A program made the translations under genes and the position numbers. A DNA stretch of 64,000 nucleotides from Pseudomonadales bacterium (GTDB lineage: Bacteria > Pseudomonadota > Gammaproteobacteria > Pseudomonadales > Halieaceae), in the NCBI GenBank assembly GCA_024234735.1, contig JACKNV010000014.1, positions 5,326 to 69,325 on the forward strand, written 5' to 3'. Of this stretch, positions 59,626 to 64,000 are shown one piece after another; the stretch's first letter is position 1; every line of letters starts with the position of its first letter. The notes below the pieces were generated by a model. That model was not told the origin of the DNA, did not search any database, and saw only the letters and a program-made list of their open reading frames with translations.

Positions 59626-61437
59626 CTATACCTCGTCTATCACCGGCGGCGCCGCGGGCTCCGGCGGCGGCGGGGAGACCAGCGACAGCAGGCTCCAGCC
59701 GGGTTTGACCTCTGGCTGGTGCTGGTCGGTGAAAGCACGCAGGTGGCCCTGGGCATCCAGGGCGAACAGCGGTATGTGGCTCTTGCCCTTGGCCTGGCGA
59801 TAGGCCTCCATGTCGAAGGTCTCCGACAGCGGGGTGGCCTTGATTTCCGCACCCTGGGCAATCAGGCTGGACAGCTTCTGCAGGGTCACATCCTCGCCGA
59901 ACAGGCGCGGGGCGCGAAAAGTCTCCGCCACCCGGCGCTTTTCCGAGGCGTCTTTTTCCTGGGCGTTGCGCAGGGTGAACACCCGGTTGCGACCGAACTC
60001 CCGGCGGAACTTGATAACCGCCAGGGTATTCAGCGCCGGCCGGCGGGACATGGCGAACAGCCGGCCGATACCTTCCAGCTCCAGGTGGCGATCGGCGTGG
60101 GCGGAAACCGGTTCGCCGTAATACGTGTCCAGCCCGTCCATACGCGCCGCCTGGGTCTCCGACCAGGTGGTATCGGTGAGCTTGACCCGAAAGCCCTGCT
60201 GCAACAGGGCCTTGCCGACGGCGCGGGCGACCGGGTTGGCCCCGACGATCAGGATACCCCGCGGCTCCTCTTCCACCAGCCCCAGCAGGCGCGCCAGGGG
60301 TCGGGCGGTGAAACTCTGCAACAGCACCGTGAAGATGATCACCAGGAAGGTATAGGCCACCAGCGCCGGGGCCTCGTCGTAACCGGCCTCCTCCAGGCGG
60401 ATCGCGAACAACGCCGACACCGCCGCCGCCACGATCCCGCGGGGGGCCACCCAGGCCACCAGCGCTTTTTCCTGCCAGCTGTACTTGCCCCCCAGGGTGC
60501 AGGCCCAGACCACCACGGGCCGGGCCAGCAGCACTACCAGCAGTACGCCGACGCCGCTCCAGCCCGTGGCCAGGATATCCGCTGGATCGATGCGCGCCCC
60601 CAGCACGATGAACAGCATGGAAATAATCAGGATGGACAGGCTTTCCTTGAAGCTCAGCACCTCGCTCATATCCAGGTCGCGGGTATTGCCCAGCCAGATA
60701 CCCATTACCGTCACCGCCAGCAGGCCCGACTCGTGGGCCAGGAAATTGCTGCAGGCAAAGGCCATCACCACCCAGGCCAGGGCCACCGTGTTCATCAGGT
60801 ATTCGGGTACCCAGTGACGGCGGATGACGAAAGCCAGGGCCAGGGCCGCAATGCCTCCCGCCAGGGCACCGACGGCGATGCTCTGCAGGAACACCAGGTA
60901 GGATTCGGTACCGGCGACGATGAACTGGAACACCAGCACCGCCAGCAGGGCGCCTACCGGGTCGATGAGGATGCCCTCCCAGCGCAACAGCTGGCTCACC
61001 TCGTGGGTGGCGCGCATGGTGCGCAGCAGGGGGTTGATCACCGTGGGGCCGGTCACCACCACCAGGGCGGCGAACAACAGCGCCATTTCCAACGAGAAGC
61101 CCGCCACCATTGCAGTGCCGCCGGCAATCAACACCCAGTTCAGCAGCGCGCCCCAGCTGACCAGATTGCTGACAGCCGCCCCATGCCCCCTGAGGTCGCT
61201 GAAACGCAGGGTCAAACCACCCTCGAACAGCACCACCGCGACCCCCAGGGACACCATGGGGAACAGCAGGTCGCCGAACATCGCATCGGGTTGCAGCAGG
61301 CCGGTTACCGGACCAGCGGCAATGCCGATCACCAGCAGCGCGAGGATGGCCGGCAGGCGCAGGCGCCACGACAACCACTGGGCGGCTATGCCCAGCACGA
61401 TCACCGCGGCGATCACGTACAACAAGGAGTCACTCAT
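59626..61437 (-). CDS. CPA1-type sodium:proton antiporter with TrkA-N domain
   Basis: A 603-residue transporter: about 12 membrane helices (1-395) of the cation:proton antiporter-1 class, including FEGGLTLRFSDL, VTGPTVINPLLR (the place of the TGP motif), LRWEGILIDPVGALLA (catalytic acidic pair in the NhaP-like ...EGxxxDP motif) and VAWVAPRGIVAAAVSALFA. A cytosolic TrkA-N/RCK-like domain follows (GILIVGANPVARAVGKALLQ, about 400-420), likely a nucleotide-responsive gate. ATG at 61435-61437 has AAAGG upstream. Probably maintains pH or sodium balance in saline conditions; ion unknown. Confidence 0.9.
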   Translation of the reverse strand: MSDSLLYVIAAVIVLGIAAQWLSWRLRLPAILALLVIGIAAGPVTGLLQPDAMFGDLLFPMVSLGVAVVLFEGGLTLRFSDLRGHGAAVSNLVSWGALLNWVLIAGGTAMVAGFSLEMALLFAALVVVTGPTVINPLLRTMRATHEVSQLLRWEGILIDPVGALLAVLVFQFIVAGTESYLVFLQSIAVGALAGGIAALALAFVIRRHWVPEYLMNTVALAWVVMAFACSNFLAHESGLLAVTVMGIWLGNTRDLDMSEVLSFKESLSILIISMLFIVLGARIDPADILATGWSGVGVLLVVLLARPVVVWACTLGGKYSWQEKALVAWVAPRGIVAAAVSALFAIRLEEAGYDEAPALVAYTFLVIIFTVLLQSFTARPLARLLGLVEEEPRGILIVGANPVARAVGKALLQQGFRVKLTDTTWSETQAARMDGLDTYYGEPVSAHADRHLELEGIGRLFAMSRRPALNTLAVIKFRREFGRNRVFTLRNAQEKDASEKRRVAETFRAPRLFGEDVTLQKLSSLIAQGAEIKATPLSETFDMEAYRQAKGKSHIPLFALDAQGHLRAFTDQHQPEVKPGWSLLSLVSPPPPEPAAPPVIDEV

Positions 61438-61589
61438 GTGGCCTTTCCCGGGAATCGAGACGGGCACGTTGCGTGAGCCCGGCGTAATTGTCAACACGGC
61501 GCCCCGCACCCCGGCGGGATACGCGCTATACTGGCGGCCCGCGCGCCCAGCCCGCGGGCGCCTGCGCAGTAAAAGAGCCCCCGATCGCC

Positions 61590-62411
61590 ATGGAACTGAT
61601 TGTTTTCGACCTCGACGGCACCCTGCTGAACCGCCACTCGACGCTCTCCCCCGGCACCCGGGAAACCCTGGCGAAGCTGGCCGCGCGCGGGATCGCCTAC
61701 ACGGTGGCCACCGGCCGCACCCTGCACGCAGCGCGCGCCCTGCTGGCGGGCAGCGACTTCAGCCTCCCCCATGTGTATAAAAACGGCGTGATGATATGGC
61801 GCCCGGACACCGGCGATTACAGCCACAGCCGGATGCTGACCCTGGCCGAGATCCGCCGGGTGATGGAGACCTTCAGCGCCCAGGGCGTCACGCCTTTTGT
61901 GTTCACCGTGGAGCCCGGCGGGCGCCACGGGGTATACCACTCGCCGCTGCGCAATCGCGGCGAGCGGGAGGTAGCGGCCCATTTCGGCGCCCTGGAGGGC
62001 CTGCAGCTGTTGCCACTGGCGGAGCTTCCCGGACGCGCCGAGATCACCAATATCAGCGCCATCGGCCCGCGCCGGGCGATCGAGCAGGTCCAGCGGCAGG
62101 TGGCGGACGAGCCGCACCTGACCGCCTACTCGGGAATGGCGCTGGAGGGTCGGCAACTGTTCTGGATCGACATCCACCACAGCCAGGCCAGCAAGGGGGA
62201 CGCCATTGCCGCAATAAAACGCGACCTCGGGGTGGACAAGGTGATCTGTTTTGGTGACAGCGACAACGACCTGAGCATGTTCGCGCTGGCGGACGAAAGC
62301 TACGCCCCCAGCAATGCCAAGGAGCAGGTCAAGGCGGCGGCGACGGCGGTCATCGGGCACCACGACGAGGACGGCATCGCCCGCTTCCTGCAGCAGCGCT
62401 TCCAGCTGTGA
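61590..62411 (+). CDS. HAD-superfamily phosphatase, Cof type
   Basis: A 273-residue haloacid-dehalogenase-like hydrolase of the Cof/YbiV class: FDLDGTLLNR near 6-15 (nucleophile Asp7), TVATGRTLHAA (motif II), SKGDAIAAIKRDLG (motif III Lys) and CFGDSDNDLSMF (motif IV) with a C2-type cap between. Such enzymes dephosphorylate sugar or cofactor phosphates. ATG at 61590; TATACT at 61527 may be its -10. The antiporter gene is divergent. Confidence 0.9.
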   Translation: MELIVFDLDGTLLNRHSTLSPGTRETLAKLAARGIAYTVATGRTLHAARALLAGSDFSLPHVYKNGVMIWRPDTGDYSHSRMLTLAEIRRVMETFSAQGVTPFVFTVEPGGRHGVYHSPLRNRGEREVAAHFGALEGLQLLPLAELPGRAEITNISAIGPRRAIEQVQRQVADEPHLTAYSGMALEGRQLFWIDIHHSQASKGDAIAAIKRDLGVDKVICFGDSDNDLSMFALADESYAPSNAKEQVKAAATAVIGHHDEDGIARFLQQRFQL

Positions 62412-62527
62412 GCCGCCCGCTCGCGGCCCACCCGAAAAAAGTACAGATTTTCAAAAAACTTCTTTCGTTTGCGCTATGGTATCCACGAAGGGGCGGAAAC
62501 CGAATGGAAAGGGGGTAGTGAGCGGCC

Positions 62528-63772
62528 ATGCTCCAAACCCTGAAAATAGCAACGAGTGACCTGGAAGTTGGCATGTTCGTCAGCGGCCTGGACCGGCCGT
62601 GGCTGGAAACGCCCTTCATGATGCAGGGGTTCCGCGTGGAGAGCGCGGAGGATCTCGACGAGGTGCGCAACTACTGCCAGTACGTATTCGTCGACTTCAC
62701 CAAGTCCCGCCAGAAAGACCACCCGTTGCTGCGCCGCCGGCTGAAGGCCAATGGCTCCATTCCCATCAAGGACATCTTCCCCGGGCGGCCCCTCAAGCCC
62801 TACCGCACCACGGGGGAGTGGCGGGAGGAAAGTGCCCAGGCCTGGCTGGTGCTGGATTCACTGGTCGACGATGTCAACGCGATTTTCGGTCATATCCTCG
62901 ACGGCGGCCCCCTCAATGTGATCCGCCTGAAAAAGTCCGTGGACCCGGTGGTCGAGAGCATGACCCGCAATCCCGACGCCTGTATCTGGCTGGCCCGCCT
63001 CAAGCAGCACGACCAGTATGCCTACCAGCACTCGATCAGCGCCAGCATCTGGGCGGTGGCCATGGGCCGCCAGCTGGGCCTGCCGCGGCACGACCTGCGC
63101 TCCCTGGCCGTGGGCTGCATGCTCATGGATGTGGGCAAGCTGCGGGTCAACCCTGAACTGCTGCAAAGCCCGCGGCCGCTCACCGAGGAGGAAGCCGTGT
63201 TGATGCGCGAGCATGTCGCCAGGGGGCTGGAAATCGTTCGTGAAAGCGGGATCATGAACCGGGATGTGCTCGATATCGTCGCCCATCACCACGAGCGCCA
63301 CGACGGCTCGGGCTACCCCGATGGCCTGGCGGGTAACGATATTCCGGCCTTCGCCCGCATCGCGGCGATCGTCGACACCTACGACGCGGTGACCAGCAAT
63401 CGCAACCACCAACAGGCCATATCGCCTTCCGCCGCCATCAAATTGCTCTACCAGGGACGCAATATCGAGTTCCAGGCCGAGTTGGTGGAGGCTTTTATCC
63501 AGGCCATCGGGGTCTACCCGGCGGGCACTATCGTGGAATTGTCCTCGGGCGAGGTCGGGGTCGTGGTATCGGAATACCGCACCCGGCGTCTCAAGCCCCG
63601 CGTCGCGGTGCTGCTGGACGCCGCCAAGAACCGCCTGCGCGAGCCGCAGGTGCTGGACCTGCACGAGCTGGCGGAATCCGAAACCAGGGAGCTGGCCATC
63701 GCCCGCGCCCTGGAGCCCAACGCCTACGGGATAGACCTGGCCGAGCTGGATATCCCGGCGGTCACCAATTAG
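62528..63772 (+). CDS. DUF3391 HD-GYP domain protein with altered HD pair
   Basis: A 414-residue protein with an N-terminal DUF3391 domain (about 1-130, beginning KIATSDLEVGMFVSGLDRPW) and an HD-GYP domain (about 145-350), the fold that hydrolyses c-di-GMP. The GYP signature HHERHDGSGYPDGL is intact, but where the HD pair is expected (HDxGK) the sequence reads CMLMDVGKL, so the metal-binding His is Met. It may be a c-di-GMP binder with reduced or no activity. ATG at 62528 follows a G-rich RBS. It overlaps the convergent peptidase stop by four bases. Confidence 0.9.
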   Translation: MLQTLKIATSDLEVGMFVSGLDRPWLETPFMMQGFRVESAEDLDEVRNYCQYVFVDFTKSRQKDHPLLRRRLKANGSIPIKDIFPGRPLKPYRTTGEWREESAQAWLVLDSLVDDVNAIFGHILDGGPLNVIRLKKSVDPVVESMTRNPDACIWLARLKQHDQYAYQHSISASIWAVAMGRQLGLPRHDLRSLAVGCMLMDVGKLRVNPELLQSPRPLTEEEAVLMREHVARGLEIVRESGIMNRDVLDIVAHHHERHDGSGYPDGLAGNDIPAFARIAAIVDTYDAVTSNRNHQQAISPSAAIKLLYQGRNIEFQAELVEAFIQAIGVYPAGTIVELSSGEVGVVVSEYRTRRLKPRVAVLLDAAKNRLREPQVLDLHELAESETRELAIARALEPNAYGIDLAELDIPAVTN

Positions 63773-64000
63773 GGGGCGGCGGCACCGGCAATCATCTGCC
63801 GGGCAATGTCGATGGACTTGAGATAGCTCTGCACGCCGACGTACTCGTCGGTACCGTGTATCGAGGTCGCCTGGCTCATGGCCAGTAACACCCCGTGAAA
63901 CCGGTACTGGTCATCCGCCAGCCCCACATAGTGGCGGGTGTCGGTGGTGGCCGTGAGCAGTGAAGGCACCACGATCGCCTCGGGATACACCGCCGTCACC
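63769..64000 (-). CDS. M20-family peptidase, C-terminal end only (runs off the right edge)
   Basis: The visible 76 or so residues (VVPSLLTATTDTRHYVGLAD, FHGVLLAMSQATSIHGTDEY, then a helix SYLKSIDIARQMI) match the C-terminus of M20 metallopeptidases of the carboxypeptidase S/aminoacylase type, including the TDTRHY segment and the HGTDEY metal-ligand motif. The start and catalytic N-terminal half lie outside the window, so the substrate cannot be judged. Confidence 0.82.
   Translation of the reverse strand, partial: VTAVYPEAIVVPSLLTATTDTRHYVGLADDQYRFHGVLLAMSQATSIHGTDEYVGVQSYLKSIDIARQMIAGAAAP

Overview
The window is GC-rich chromosomal DNA from a gammaproteobacterium. The left half carries the usual gammaproteobacterial order (purA, hisZ, hflC, hflK, hflX, hfq, miaA, mutL, amidase, tsaE, nnr, queG, then orn, rsgA and psd). 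Gene content (many outer-membrane lipoproteins, an endonuclease-type MutL, HD-GYP and DUF3391 proteins) fits a marine oligotrophic lineage such as Halieaceae/Cellvibrionales; that placement is inference. I saw no rRNA, tRNA, CRISPR array, insertion sequence or phage gene.

Layout: 1-12265 is a long leftward housekeeping block from nnr down to a truncated purA. 12373-23283 has queG, orn, an apparently inserted beta-propeller-like gene, rsgA, psd, an envelope protein, a PIN-PhoH protein divergent from rnb, and a small unknown gene. 23436-39148 has asnS, a SYLF protein, a PPOX-class flavoprotein, a TPR/transglutaminase lipoprotein, cysH, a flavin oxidoreductase, an orphan ParA, fklB, a NUDIX hydrolase, cinA, pdxH, several lipoproteins, ggt and a thioesterase. 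53873-64000 holds an amidohydrolase, a solute-binding protein, a glyoxalase-II-like hydrolase, a dicarboxylate symporter, a CPA1 antiporter, a HAD phosphatase, an HD-GYP protein and the end of an M20 peptidase.

The centrepiece is a tightly packed run of 13 rightward genes (39316-53806) that I cannot assign to a named system. It encodes a TolQ/ExbB/MotA-type proton channel, two paralogous membrane-anchored VWA proteins whose N-termini resemble the Asp-bearing stator helix of ExbD/TolR/MotB, an actin/Hsp70-like protein with an FHA-like tail, a TonB-C-domain protein, two single-pass TPR/PEGA proteins (one ending in a SUMF1 fold without the catalytic cysteines), four lipoproteins, a small secreted protein and an M48 metalloprotease lipoprotein. 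I infer a proton-motive-force-driven machine spanning the envelope.

The second theme is a set of intergenic palindromes of one design: a short conserved core between long, nearly perfect inverted arms that differ at every locus. Three families have two or more copies here (52-bp core, three copies; 25-bp core, two copies; 23-bp core, two copies), and a fourth palindrome follows the same design once. A third theme is a gene inserted between orn and rsgA, flanked by a direct duplication of the rsgA start region.
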